Source of the DNA: Woeseiaceae bacterium
GTDB lineage: Bacteria > Pseudomonadota > Gammaproteobacteria > Steroidobacterales > Woeseiaceae
Assembly (NCBI GenBank): GCA_021773055.1
Contig: JAJFKV010000007.1
Coordinates: forward strand, 46,962-110,961
Reading direction: 5' to 3'
DNA: 64,000 nucleotides
Shown: positions 36,675 to 45,127 of the stretch, in pieces
Position numbering within the stretch: position 1 is the first letter of the stretch
Layout of the letters: every line of letters starts with the position of its first letter
The notes under the pieces: generated by a model
The model's input: the letters and a program-made list of their open reading frames with translations, nothing else
Told to the model about the DNA's origin: nothing
Databases searched by the model: none
Made by a program: the position numbers and the translations under genes

Positions 36675-37904
36675 GTGAAAATCGTCTTCCGACTTGCCTG
36701 GCGAAATATCTGGCGACAACCTCGCCGCACCTGGCTGACGACAGGGGCAATGGTATTTTCGAATATCCTGCTGGTATTCATGATGTCGATACAATTCGGC
36801 ATGTACGGGCTCATGATCGACAATTCATTGCAGATTTTCACCGGGCACATGCAGGTGCAGGCGCCCGGATATAAAGACGACCAGAAAATGCGCCAGACCG
36901 TGCCCGATATCGTGCGTTTGGCGACCGCCATACGGGATGAATTGAATTCTGAGACCGTTGCGGCACGTGGCTGGGCATTTGCGCTTGCCTCGAGTGACGA
37001 TCGCAGTTTTGGAATCGGCATTTACGGTGTGGAGCCTGAATTTGAACAGCGAGTTTCGAATATCCCGGGCCTTGTTCTGAACGGTCGATACCTGGACAAA
37101 ACTGATGCGGCAGAGATCGTTATTGGCAGCGTGCTGGCAAGAAACCTGCGCGTCAAAATTGGTGATGAACTGACGTTGATGGGAAGCGGTGTCGACGGAT
37201 CATTCGCTGCCGCTGTCGTAAATATTGTCGGCATCTTCGAGAGCGGCGTGAAAGATATTGACCGCAATATCGCAGAAATTCCCTTAGGCCTGTTTCAGGA
37301 CATGTTCTTTATGGAAGGCGCTGGTCATCAAATTGTGATCGTTGGCGACAGCCTGGGTGTGGTTCCTGAAGTGCAGGCTACAGTACGTTCTCTATTGCCT
37401 GCCGACAGTAATCTGGTGGTACCGGATTGGGATGAGTTGTTGCCGGGCTTAAAACAGGCAATTCAGGCCGATATGGGAAGCTCCTTTTTTATGTATTTTG
37501 TCCTCGTCGTTCTGGTGTCGTTCAGCGTTCTTAATACGCAGTTGATGTCTGTACTTGAGCGCACTCGAGAATTCGGCATCGTCATGGCGCTCGGGCTCAA
37601 GCCGGGCAGATTAGGACGACTCGTCTTACTGGAAACCGCGATGATGGGGCTGATGGGTACGGTACTAGGCGTCGCGGCGGGTGCGCTGGTGACATCCTGG
37701 TTCACGAGCAACGGTCTGGCCTTTCCGGGTATGGATGAGATGGCGGCGCAATTTAATCTGCCCGCCAGGATGTTCCCGGAGATCAACCCACTGACTTTGT
37801 TCGCCGGACCGTTCATCGTATTCGTGTTTACGATGCTGGCGGCGATATACCCGGCTGTTCGACTACGCTGGCAAAATCCGGTCGATGCGATGAGGGTTGC
37901 ATGA
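36675..37904 (+). CDS. FtsX/MacB-type ABC transporter permease (first)
   Basis: A 409-residue permease with four transmembrane segments: one near residue 20, a large periplasmic MacB-PCD-like domain (residues 45-250), then three C-terminal helices (YFVLVVLVSFSVLNTQL, METAMMGLMGTVLGVAAG and FAGPFIVFVFTMLAAIYPA region). VLERTREFGIVMALGLKPGRL is the FtsX coupling loop. The likely start is GTG 36675, three bases after the LolA-like stop. The fold resembles LolC/LolE, which release lipoproteins from the inner membrane. It overlaps the next permease by 4 bases. Confidence 0.9.
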   Translation: MKIVFRLAWRNIWRQPRRTWLTTGAMVFSNILLVFMMSIQFGMYGLMIDNSLQIFTGHMQVQAPGYKDDQKMRQTVPDIVRLATAIRDELNSETVAARGWAFALASSDDRSFGIGIYGVEPEFEQRVSNIPGLVLNGRYLDKTDAAEIVIGSVLARNLRVKIGDELTLMGSGVDGSFAAAVVNIVGIFESGVKDIDRNIAEIPLGLFQDMFFMEGAGHQIVIVGDSLGVVPEVQATVRSLLPADSNLVVPDWDELLPGLKQAIQADMGSSFFMYFVLVVLVSFSVLNTQLMSVLERTREFGIVMALGLKPGRLGRLVLLETAMMGLMGTVLGVAAGALVTSWFTSNGLAFPGMDEMAAQFNLPARMFPEINPLTLFAGPFIVFVFTMLAAIYPAVRLRWQNPVDAMRVA

Positions 37905-39133
37905 TGCGTCTCTTCTTCGTTCTATCACGTCTGGCCTGGCGTAATTTGTGGCGCAATCATCGCCGCACAATCATCATGCTCGGTGCCATCGGCGTCGGTG
38001 TGTGGGCCATGATTTTCATGACAGCACTGACGCGCGGAATGGTTGATCAGATGATCACCGATAGCATCGACGTGTTGCCGGGCCACGTACAGATGCACCA
38101 TCCCGACTATCAGGATGATCCGAGCATCGTTAATCGGATCGCGATTTCGGATGCTGATCTGAAACAAAAATTCGACGACGCGGGTTTCGACGCATGGGCC
38201 AGCCGGGTCAGGGTACCTGCGATCGTTACCAGTGAGCGGGAGTCACGGGGAGTTACCTTGCTTGGTGTTGACCCGGCAGTTGAGCGTGCATTTTCCTTCT
38301 TCGATTACGATGAAGTAGAGGGCCGCTTTCTGGAGAACACTTCGGACAAGGGTATCGTGATTGGGCGGAAGCTCGCCGAGACCCTGGAAACCGATGTCGG
38401 CAAGCGAATCGTGCTGATGAGCCAGGACCCTGACAACGAGATTGCTGATCGTGGTTTTAGGATTGTCGGGCTTTACTCGGCCAACACAAAGGCTGTCGAA
38501 GAGGCATACGCTTTTGTCGGCAAAAAGACGGCGCAGAAAATGCTGCGTATAGGGGGCGCAACAACCGAGGTCGTTTTTTTCGGTGACGACTATCGCGATG
38601 TTGAGCCCGTATACAGCGCGGTCACAAGCGCGGTAGATGATGCCGTCACGGTGCTGCGTTGGTACGAGATCGATACCTACCTGGGGACCATGCTAGGCGT
38701 CATGGATGGCTTCGTTCTCATCTGGGTTGTGGTTATTTTTCTGGCCTTGTCATTCGGGCTGGTCAACACCCTCGTAATGGCGGTATTCGAGCGCGTAAGA
38801 GAAATCGGCCTGATGCTCGCACTCGGTATGAAGCCGGGCAGCATTCTGGGCCAAATCATTATTGAGTCGATGCTTTTGCTGACACTGGGCTTGGCCGTGG
38901 GCAACTTCCTGGCCTGGGCGACTATCGTGCCGTTGCAGGACGGTATCGATGTGTCCATCGTCGCTGAGGGCATGGAAATGTGGGGAGCATCGAGCATGCT
39001 TTATCCGAAGCTGTACGTTGGCGACATGGTGCTCGCCAGTATCGTCGTGCTGTTGCTTGGGTTTCTGGCCAGTCTTTCACCGGCCTGGCGGGCGTCGAGA
39101 TACGAGCCCGTCGAGGCAATTACAAAGGTTTGA
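37901..39133 (+). CDS. FtsX/MacB-type ABC transporter permease (second)
   Basis: A 410-residue paralogue of the preceding permease. It has the same opening (RLAWRNLWRNHRRTIIMLGAIGVGVWAMIFM), a periplasmic domain, and a C-terminal helix bundle with VFERVREIGLMLALGMKPGSILGQIIIESMLLL. Shared segments such as HVQMHHPDYQDD and its counterpart HMQVQAPGYKDD show the two arose by duplication. Two different permeases with one ATPase is the LolCE plan. ATG overlaps the upstream stop. Confidence 0.9.
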   Translation: MMRLFFVLSRLAWRNLWRNHRRTIIMLGAIGVGVWAMIFMTALTRGMVDQMITDSIDVLPGHVQMHHPDYQDDPSIVNRIAISDADLKQKFDDAGFDAWASRVRVPAIVTSERESRGVTLLGVDPAVERAFSFFDYDEVEGRFLENTSDKGIVIGRKLAETLETDVGKRIVLMSQDPDNEIADRGFRIVGLYSANTKAVEEAYAFVGKKTAQKMLRIGGATTEVVFFGDDYRDVEPVYSAVTSAVDDAVTVLRWYEIDTYLGTMLGVMDGFVLIWVVVIFLALSFGLVNTLVMAVFERVREIGLMLALGMKPGSILGQIIIESMLLLTLGLAVGNFLAWATIVPLQDGIDVSIVAEGMEMWGASSMLYPKLYVGDMVLASIVVLLLGFLASLSPAWRASRYEPVEAITKV

Positions 39134-39135
39134 TT

Positions 39136-39828
39136 ATGAGCGCTGTTCGTTGCGTAGACTTGTGCAAAACATACCGTCAGGGTGATCAGGACATCAAAGC
39201 TCTGGATCACGTCAGTATCGAAATCGATAAGGGCGAGTTCGTTTGTCTGTCAGCACCGTCGGGTGGCGGCAAGACAACCTTGCTGAATGCGATCGGTGGA
39301 CTGGATATACCCGATAGCGGGGAAGTGCATGTCGCCGGTCAGCGTATCGATAATCTGAGCAAAGGCGAACTTGCGGATCTTCGCCTGCATCAGATCGGAT
39401 TCGTTTTTCAGGCTTATAACCTGATTCCGGTGTTAACGGCCCGTGAGAACGTTGAATTCGTTATGCAGGTTCAGGGAGTGTTGTCGGCGGAGAGAAGAGA
39501 CAAGTCAACCGCGATTCTGAAAGAGGTCGGTCTCGAAGGCCTTGAAGAAAGAAGGCCGGCGGAAATGTCGGGAGGTCAGCAGCAGCGTGTTGCTGTTGCG
39601 CGGGCGATAGCATCCAGACCCGCATTGGTGCTTGCGGATGAGCCAACCGCAAACCTGGACTCCAGGACGGCCGCCGAACTGATGACGTTGTTCACGCAAC
39701 TCAATGAACATCACAACACCACTTTTGTTATCGCCACCCACGATCAACGTGTTATGACGTACGCGGGGCGTCTGATTCGAATGCTCGACGGCCAGATAGT
39801 TGATGACATCGATCAGCGTGCTGCATAA
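39136..39828 (+). CDS. LolD/MacB-type ABC ATPase
   Basis: A 230-residue ATPase of the LolD/MacB/FtsE group: Walker A APSGGGKTTLLNAIGG at about 39-54, Q-loop FVFQAYNLIPVLTARENVEF, signature MSGGQQQRVAVARAI, and Walker B LVLADEPTANLD with ATHDQRV. Walker A reads APSGGGKTT instead of the common GPSGSGKST but keeps the P-loop. ATG 39136 lies 2 bases after the permease stop; the longer frame upstream is inside the permease gene. It should power the two permeases. Confidence 0.93.
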   Translation: MSAVRCVDLCKTYRQGDQDIKALDHVSIEIDKGEFVCLSAPSGGGKTTLLNAIGGLDIPDSGEVHVAGQRIDNLSKGELADLRLHQIGFVFQAYNLIPVLTARENVEFVMQVQGVLSAERRDKSTAILKEVGLEGLEERRPAEMSGGQQQRVAVARAIASRPALVLADEPTANLDSRTAAELMTLFTQLNEHHNTTFVIATHDQRVMTYAGRLIRMLDGQIVDDIDQRAA

Positions 39829-41029
39829 ATTTCTTATACTGCTGATCGCCTGCCCCGTATGGGCGGGCGCGGCGGATGGCAATACAGAAATTGGTGGCCA
39901 TACGAAGTTGCGGATGGTCGGCCAGGCTTATGCCACTGATAGCTTGTTCCATGACCTGTTTGGAAACAGCTCTATCGATACGCAAGCTGATCTGCGCCTG
40001 AACCTTGAGCATCGCGATGGCGGCTGGACTTTCAATAGTAGTTATCAGCTCGCCGCCCTCAATGGTGAAACGTTCTCACTGAGCGACGATAGCCGCAGAG
40101 TCCTGGACCTGACTTCCGTAGTGGACCAGGGCAGTCAATCAGCGCTCCTGCACAGGCTCGATCGACTCTGGCTTGGCTATTCAAGCGAGAAGACAGTAGT
40201 TCGTTTCGGGCGGCAGGCGTTGTCGTGGGGTAACGGTCTGTTTTACGCGCCGATGGATCTCGTCAATCCGTTTGATCCGGCCACTATCGATACGGAATAC
40301 AAGGCCGGGGACGACATGCTGTATATGCAATACCTGCGTGACAGCGGCGCTGATGTGCAGGGTGCGTACGTGATTCGTCGTGATTTTCTGAGTGGTGATG
40401 TTGACGTTGATGCAGCAACAATCGCGACGAAATACCACGGCTTTAGGGGCGAGGGCGAGTTCGACATTTTGCTTGCGCGCCATTATGGCGACGACGTTCT
40501 GGGGATCGGCGCCAGTCATGCTATCGGCGGCTCACAGTGGAGCGGAGATTTGGTTGTCACGGATACCGATCTCGAAACCATCGTGCAACTATCAACGAAT
40601 CTCAGTTACTCGTGGAACTGGGCCGACAAAAATATGAGTGGTGCTATCGAGTATCACTTTAATGGATTCGGCCAGGGATCGGGGCACTACGATCCACTAT
40701 CGCTGGCAGGCAACCCCGATCTCCTGCGACGCCTGAGTCGAGGTGAAAGCTTTGCCGTGGGACGACACTATCTTGCCGGGAGCGTCATGATAGAGATGAC
40801 TCCACTGTGGAGTCTTTCTCCCACGTTTTTGATGAATGTCAGCGACCCAAGTGGATTGTTGCAGTTGGTCACCAGCTATAGCCTGTCAGACAACATGACA
40901 TTGCTGGGTAGCCTGAATATTCCAGTAGGAAATAATGGCAGTGAATTCGGCGGCGTGGATAGCGGGATAGCGGGTCGTTACCTGTCCACTGAAACGGGGC
41001 TGTTCGCGCAGTTGGCTTGGTATTTCTAG
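39803..41029 (+). CDS. Outer-membrane beta-barrel protein of the FtsX operon
   Basis: A 408-residue protein with a signal peptide (VLHKFLILLIACPVWAGAADG) and about twelve or more predicted amphipathic strands ending in the outer-membrane C-terminal signature LAQLAWYF (terminal Phe). It contains LDRLWLGYSSEKTVVRFGRQALSWGNGLFYAPMDLVNPFDPATI, resembling surface-barrel porin or alginate-export-like families. No exact homologue was recognised. The start may be ATG 39803 or GTG 39818; both overlap the ATPase gene. It probably completes an envelope-spanning export route. Confidence 0.72.
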   Translation: MTSISVLHKFLILLIACPVWAGAADGNTEIGGHTKLRMVGQAYATDSLFHDLFGNSSIDTQADLRLNLEHRDGGWTFNSSYQLAALNGETFSLSDDSRRVLDLTSVVDQGSQSALLHRLDRLWLGYSSEKTVVRFGRQALSWGNGLFYAPMDLVNPFDPATIDTEYKAGDDMLYMQYLRDSGADVQGAYVIRRDFLSGDVDVDAATIATKYHGFRGEGEFDILLARHYGDDVLGIGASHAIGGSQWSGDLVVTDTDLETIVQLSTNLSYSWNWADKNMSGAIEYHFNGFGQGSGHYDPLSLAGNPDLLRRLSRGESFAVGRHYLAGSVMIEMTPLWSLSPTFLMNVSDPSGLLQLVTSYSLSDNMTLLGSLNIPVGNNGSEFGGVDSGIAGRYLSTETGLFAQLAWYF

Positions 41030-41225
41030 CCGAACTTTCCGGTCAGTTTCTTTCCGTCCCTGCGTTCAATTGTCGTTGATACTCAAGCTCGTCGTAGTGA
41101 CTAAGCGACTCGAGTATCAGACTGTCACGCTGCTTCAATTTCGCTTCAATCCGCTGGGCGGTGTTATCATTGCACCGTCGCAAGAGTCATTTCGAAACGT
41201 CAAACCCAGACCAGGAGTCCATTCA

Positions 41226-41747
41226 ATGTCCACCCGTCTAGACCTGTCCAAGCTCAGCCTAATGGACGCCCTTGATCTCGCGAAGCTGATCGAGATGGAG
41301 GCTTGCCACCGCTACCAATCGTTCGCCACCCAGCTCGGCCGCAGCGGCGGCTACGATGCCGGAGCTTTCTTCGCCTCAATGGCCGAGAATGAGGCCAAGC
41401 ATGGCCAGGAGCTGGAGGCCCGGCGCAAGGCTATGTTCGGTGATGCGCCTGCGCGGCTGACGCTGGATGACTTGTACGACGTCGAGGCCCCTGATATGGG
41501 CGCGCCACGCCGCGGAATGTCCACCCTCCAGGCATTTGAGGTCGGGCTCGCTGCTGAAAAAAAGGCCTACGATTTTTACGATATGGCCCTGCCCGGCATT
41601 ACCGATCCCGAAGTCCAGGAGCTGTTCACCGAGCTTCGGGACGAGGAGGCCGAGCACGTCGAGATGCTGCGAGATGCAATGGGCAGACTTCCCTCAAGTG
41701 CTAGCGCCGAGGTCGAGTTCGACCTCGATGAAACCCCCTATCTCTAG
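41226..41747 (+). CDS. Rubrerythrin/ferritin-like diiron protein
   Basis: A 173-residue four-helix protein. Two repeated iron-binding pairs are seen: MEACHRYQSF with ENEAKHGQELE (residues about 24-60), and AEKKAYDFYD with RDEEAEHVEMLRDA (residues about 110-150); both contain the ExxH ligands. There is no rubredoxin-type CxxC domain, so it is a stand-alone erythrin-type oxidase or peroxide scavenger rather than classical rubrerythrin. ATG 41226 has AGGAG 9 bases upstream. Its codons look more GC-rich than those of neighbouring genes by eye. Confidence 0.85.
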   Translation: MSTRLDLSKLSLMDALDLAKLIEMEACHRYQSFATQLGRSGGYDAGAFFASMAENEAKHGQELEARRKAMFGDAPARLTLDDLYDVEAPDMGAPRRGMSTLQAFEVGLAAEKKAYDFYDMALPGITDPEVQELFTELRDEEAEHVEMLRDAMGRLPSSASAEVEFDLDETPYL

Positions 41748-41774
41748 CACCAGTCGTTCGTTCATATTCCCGGC

Positions 41775-41801
41775 GTCCCGTGAAAGCCCGGGTCACGGGA
41801 C
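41775..41801. terminator. Stem-loop terminator between convergent genes
   Basis: GTCCCGTGA (41775-41783), a 9-base loop, and TCACGGGAC (41793-41801) form a perfect 9-bp stem. The T-rich run after it on the plus strand is short (ttatgtttt), so strength is moderate. It lies between the converging ferritin-like gene and the XRE gene and could serve both. Confidence 0.65.
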
Positions 41802-42182
41802 TTATGTTTTGAACTTGCGCAACAGGTTCTTTGCATAAGCAATCGCGTCTCGCTCGATTTTACTAAGTGGATCAGCTTGTCCTTTCTTGGGCCCGGCCAA
41901 TAGCGATTGGGCAAATTCAACTGCTTCTCGCTCAATTTTGTTGATCATCGGTTGCTTCGACTGATCTGTGTGTTCTCGGTCACTCATGGTCTGCTCCTGC
42001 ATTAACGTACTTATGGAAGTCTCGAACACAGCTGCAAGGCATTTTAGCGATTCCAGTCCGGCCTTCTGCCCACCCTCGATTCGCTGGATCGTGCGGGTGC
42101 TTAAGCCGGAATGACGGGCAAGTTCCTCCTGCGACCATCCCTTTTCAAGTCTACGCTCACGAATGTTCATCACTTTCACCAT
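41802..42182 (-). CDS. XRE family helix-turn-helix regulator
   Basis: A 126-residue protein. Residues 5-62 (NIRERRLEKGWSQEELARHSGLSTRTIQRIEGGQKAGLESLKCLAAVF) form an XRE DNA-binding domain. The rest is a charged tail with a repeated segment (INKIEREAVEFAQSLLAG and LSKIERDAIAYAKNLLRK), probably an alpha-helical dimerisation or membrane-active part. The likely start is ATG 42182 or ATG 42170. The target is unknown. Its promoter region holds a TGTCGCGACA palindrome. Confidence 0.82.
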   Translation of the reverse strand: MVKVMNIRERRLEKGWSQEELARHSGLSTRTIQRIEGGQKAGLESLKCLAAVFETSISTLMQEQTMSDREHTDQSKQPMINKIEREAVEFAQSLLAGPKKGQADPLSKIERDAIAYAKNLLRKFKT

Positions 42183-42233
42183 TGCTGTTGTGTGCCCCTT
42201 TATGACAGGAGTTCAGGAGCAGGAACACGACAC

Positions 42234-42243
42234 TGTCGCGACA
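42234..42243. promoter_or_regulatory. Palindrome TGTCGCGACA upstream of the XRE gene
   Basis: A perfect 10-base palindrome located 52-61 bases before the XRE start codon. It could be the operator of that regulator or of another one. No supporting second copy was seen. Confidence 0.3.
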
Positions 42244-42306
42244 TGACGTGATTTTGGCGGTATCGATCAGTCGAGGCCACGGCCACTAGCGGCCATTGAT
42301 CCAACA

Positions 42307-42663
42307 TCAGGAACCTCGCGTGGCGCTCTCGTCGATTTCTGCTTGAAGGTCTTCAAGCTGATCGAGAACCCGGATGAATCTTCGGCCGAAGGTCGTCAAT
42401 TCGTATTCGACTCTGGGGGGCAACTCAGGGTAGGCAATACGTTTCAGAATCCCGAAATTCAGATTCTTCCGAAGACAATCATTCAAGACTTTCGTAGTCA
42501 GTCCGTCAACGCTTTTCACCATTTTTCCCGGACGATTAATACCGAGCGCCAGCAGTTGGTAGACAGTTAATGACCACTTACACCCGTAGATCGCCTCAAC
42601 CATCCGTGCGCTTTGCTCCGGAGCCAATTTTTTTTGAACTTTATTTTCGTGGTTTTTCAACAA
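42307..42663 (-). CDS. HxlR family transcriptional regulator
   Basis: A 118-residue winged helix-turn-helix protein. Matching segments are YGCKWSLTVYQLLALGINRPGKMVKSVDGLTTKVLNDCLRKN (recognition helix region) and YPELPPRVEYELTTFGRRF (wing). HxlR proteins usually respond to electrophiles or aldehydes. The start codon is not ATG: TTG 42663 or TTG 42660 is used. It is divergent from a short-chain dehydrogenase, a frequent pairing in which HxlR represses the enzyme gene. Confidence 0.85.
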   Translation of the reverse strand: MLKNHENKVQKKLAPEQSARMVEAIYGCKWSLTVYQLLALGINRPGKMVKSVDGLTTKVLNDCLRKNLNFGILKRIAYPELPPRVEYELTTFGRRFIRVLDQLEDLQAEIDESATRGS

Positions 42664-42769
42664 GATGTACCGATAAGTGCCTATAGGACCAGTTTGTTCT
42701 TACTTTTCAAAGGGATATGACCACCGTAACTTACGCCATATTGAACTTACTTTCCACTTGGAGAAAATA

Positions 42770-43531
42770 ATGGGACACACGGAAAAGGCACTAATAGTAG
42801 GCGGGTCATCCGGCATGGGGTATGCGATTGCCAAGCAATTACTCGAATCGGGAATTGACATAGAAATTGTCGGCAGAAACGAGAGCAAACTCAACAACGC
42901 TGTTCTGTCTCTGTCCGGCTTGGGAAACGTTGGCGGTATCCAGGCGGATTTAGCTGAGCACGAAGACGTTTCGAAACTAGTGGAGCAACTGCGTCGATCA
43001 GGTGACCACTACAAGTATTTAGTGAATGCGGCTGGTTACTTTAATCCAACGCCGTTTCTGGAGCATTCTGACGATGACTACGAGATCTACATGGGGATCA
43101 ATAAGGCGATTTTCTTTGTGTCTCAAGCGATAGCAGAAAACATGAAAGCACACGGTGGTGGTTCAATTGTAAACATTGGATCGATGTGGGCGCATCAGGC
43201 CATAAAGGCTACGCCATCCTCTGCTTATTCCATGGCCAAAGCCGGGTTGCACGCTCTTACACAACACATGGCAATGGAACTGGCGGATTACAATATTCGT
43301 GTCAACGCGGTTGCTCCTGCAGTTGTGAAAACGCCTATCTATGAAGCTTTCATCGATGCAGAAGAGCTCGATTCAGCTCTCGAAGCGTTCGACGATTTTC
43401 ATCCTATCGGGAGAATCGGGGCAGCCAGGGACGTCGCAAATACAATTTCTCATCTGCTTTCTGACGAGGCGAGCTGGGTAACGGGAGCAATCTGGAATGT
43501 AGACGGAGGCATAATGGCGGGGCGGAACTAG
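42770..43531 (+). CDS. Short-chain dehydrogenase/reductase (HxlR partner)
   Basis: A 253-residue SDR with cofactor loop [14 protein letters not shown] at about 12-25, NAAGYF for [12 protein letters not shown] (catalytic Ser), and [11 protein letters not shown] (Tyr and Lys). The arginine in VGRNESKL favours NADP(H). ATG 42770 has a GGAG site; the longer upstream frame is in the divergent promoter. Together with the HxlR gene it looks like a self-regulated detoxification unit. It differs from the operon SDR at 12656 and is not obviously a duplicate of it. Confidence 0.88.
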   Translation: MGHTEKALIVGGSSGMGYAIAKQLLESGIDIEIVGRNESKLNNAVLSLSGLGNVGGIQADLAEHEDVSKLVEQLRRSGDHYKYLVNAAGYFNPTPFLEHSDDDYEIYMGINKAIFFVSQAIAENMKAHGGGSIVNIGSMWAHQAIKATPSSAYSMAKAGLHALTQHMAMELADYNIRVNAVAPAVVKTPIYEAFIDAEELDSALEAFDDFHPIGRIGAARDVANTISHLLSDEASWVTGAIWNVDGGIMAGRN

Positions 43532-43623
43532 CATCCCAGTCCCAGAAAACAGGATGCCCGGCCCGTGGCTGCAGACAGTGACCCGAAAACCGATGAAAAC
43601 GAGATGCGAAACTGGAGATCGAT

Positions 43624-44037
43624 ATGAATCAAGACACTACCCTCCGCTGGCTCAAGTTCGGCTCAGCGCTAACAATTATTTTTGGCATACTGGTTGCCGC
43701 GGCCGCGACGCCAATTGGCGTCGCTCCGGCGCAGTTTCTTGCCGATCTCATATTATTTCCGATTGACGGCGCTCAAGACTTAGGTGCCCCGGAAACGCGG
43801 CTGATTAGTGCGATTGGTGGTGGCGTAATGGCTGGCTGGGGCGTACTTCTCTGGATGTTGTCCACGCAGCTTTTTCCGAGGGACCAGGTGCTCGCCGCCA
43901 AACTGATCATCGCCAGTATTGTTACGTGGTTTGTAATTGATAGCACTGCTTCGGTACTCGCGGGCGCACCTCTTAATGCCGCATTCAACGTGTCGTTCTT
44001 GCTGGTTTTTTGTGTACCGCTGTGGCGGTATCGTTAG
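43624..44037 (+). CDS. Small four-helix membrane protein, unknown
   Basis: A 137-residue protein with about four hydrophobic segments: FGSALTIIFGILVAAAATPIG, LISAIGGGVMAGWGVLLWMLSTQ, KLIIASIVTWFVIDSTASVLAG and FNVSFLLVFCVPLWRYR. No family was recognised with confidence. It lies 92 bases after the SDR gene and just before a tiny putative membrane peptide. It is probably a small inner-membrane protein of the same accessory patch. Confidence 0.6.
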   Translation: MNQDTTLRWLKFGSALTIIFGILVAAAATPIGVAPAQFLADLILFPIDGAQDLGAPETRLISAIGGGVMAGWGVLLWMLSTQLFPRDQVLAAKLIIASIVTWFVIDSTASVLAGAPLNAAFNVSFLLVFCVPLWRYR

Positions 44038-44041
44038 AATA

Positions 44042-44164
44042 ATGAAAACGAAGATTGGTGTTCCGCCAGTTTTGGGAATGGATGCGAACTTGCTTGTGTT
44101 TCTCCCTATGCTGGGCCTTGTACTAATAGGGCTATGGTTAACGCGTAAACCCACCCCAGCCTAA
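44042..44164 (+). CDS. Very small membrane peptide (doubtful)
   Basis: A 40-residue frame starting four bases after the preceding stop codon. It contains a hydrophobic segment, LLVFLPMLGLVLIGLWL, flanked by basic residues. No homologue is recalled. Codon context is acceptable but evidence is limited to close spacing and the hydrophobic core. Confidence 0.3.
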   Translation: MKTKIGVPPVLGMDANLLVFLPMLGLVLIGLWLTRKPTPA

Positions 44165-44310
44165 TATGTGAGCGCCTCCCTTCGGCCGGAAGGCGGCGGT
44201 CGCGAGGTTTCAGCTACAATGATGGCTACTGACCCAAAGCGGACAGACGTATTGCGAAGGACCTGTTCACGCTACCTTGCTAACCCCTCCACACATTTGA
44301 GTATAGCGCG

Positions 44311-44796
44311 TTGTTTTTGATTCGAGGCTTCGACGAAAAAATGGATTTGGCGGGTGTCCGGGCGTGCTTTATTGAGCTGCAGGATTTTGAACGCTCGCTA
44401 GACCCTCGGTTTCCGCCCGGCGCTGAAATAGTTGACGACCTCATTTCCCAAATGCTGGATCGTTGTCAAAAATGCGGTGGAAGGGTCTTGGTGGCGGTGT
44501 TGAACGAAGCGATAGTTGGCTTCGTAACGATTCTCGCAAAGGTCAGGAGCGAAGAAATCGGAGAGGGTGAAATCGAGTACGGACTGGTGTCCGACGTGGT
44601 TGTCGCAAGCAAATACCGAAAGCAGGGCATTGGCAGAAAGCTCCTGGAGGCGGCAGAGTTATACGCTAAGTCTAAAGGGGTGAGATGGTTGCGAATTGGA
44701 GTTCTTGCTGAAAATCACTCTGCGGATGGCCTGTACGACTCTATAGGATTCAAGAGAATGTACATAGAACGCGAGAAAGAACTCACAGGACCGTAG
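44311..44796 (+). CDS. GNAT family N-acetyltransferase
   Basis: A 161-residue acetyltransferase with the acetyl-CoA motif A region GLVSDVVVASKYRKQGIGRKLLEAAELYAKSKG (RKQGIGRK, about residues 106-113) and the substrate-side CFIELQDFERSLDPRFPPG. The target is unknown. No ATG lies at the expected N-terminus, so a TTG start (44311 or 44317) is assumed; ATG 44341 would remove the first strand of the fold. It is convergent with a small membrane gene. Confidence 0.78.
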   Translation: MFLIRGFDEKMDLAGVRACFIELQDFERSLDPRFPPGAEIVDDLISQMLDRCQKCGGRVLVAVLNEAIVGFVTILAKVRSEEIGEGEIEYGLVSDVVVASKYRKQGIGRKLLEAAELYAKSKGVRWLRIGVLAENHSADGLYDSIGFKRMYIEREKELTGP

Positions 44797-44817
44797 TCGA
44801 GATACCCAATCAAAAAA

Positions 44818-45000
44818 TTATTTCTTGGGTGTTCCCGGGCCGATGAAAAACCAGATTATCAAGCCGACAAGCGGGAACAGGGCAACGATTACAATCCAGA
44901 TTATTTTCTTGGTAGTGTCGGCAGAACTGCCGAATATTTGAATTGCCGCATAAATCAGCAATGCCAAATGAACCAATGGCCAAAACCCTAAATCACCCAT
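44818..45000 (-). CDS. PLDc_N-type small membrane protein
   Basis: A 60-residue protein with two hydrophobic helices (FWPLVHLALLIYAAIQIFG and IIWIVIVALFPLVGLIIWFFIG) joined by SSADTTKKI. It ends in GPGTPKK. The pattern W-x-hydrophobic-x-FPLVGLIIWFFIG is the phospholipase D N-terminal domain found alone in many small proteins. AGGGAGAATGGA precedes the ATG at 45000, which decides that start over an upstream extension. Role unknown, perhaps envelope stress. Confidence 0.72.
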   Translation of the reverse strand: MGDLGFWPLVHLALLIYAAIQIFGSSADTTKKIIWIVIVALFPLVGLIIWFFIGPGTPKK

Positions 45001-45127
45001 TCCATTCTCCCTGCTCTGTATGCAACCGAATCTTACGCTAAAAACCTGGTTTCTTGAAGACACCAGATGCCGCTTATGGTCTTTTGAACGCGATGATGGA
45101 TCAGAATCAAAAGAGTGAAAAACCCGT

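Noticed and set aside
41078..41118. Imperfect inverted repeat GATACTC..GAGTATC before the ferritin-like gene
   Set aside because: Only 7 bases pair well with a 27-base loop; likely chance.
44173..44197. Hairpin CGCC..CCTTC..GAAGG..GGCG after the tiny membrane frame
   Set aside because: Internal mismatches and no T run, so neither terminator nor conserved site could be supported.
44802..44829. ACCCAA..TTGGGT pair between GNAT and the PLDc_N gene
   Set aside because: Six-base stem with a long AT-rich loop that lies partly in coding sequence; too weak to call a terminator.
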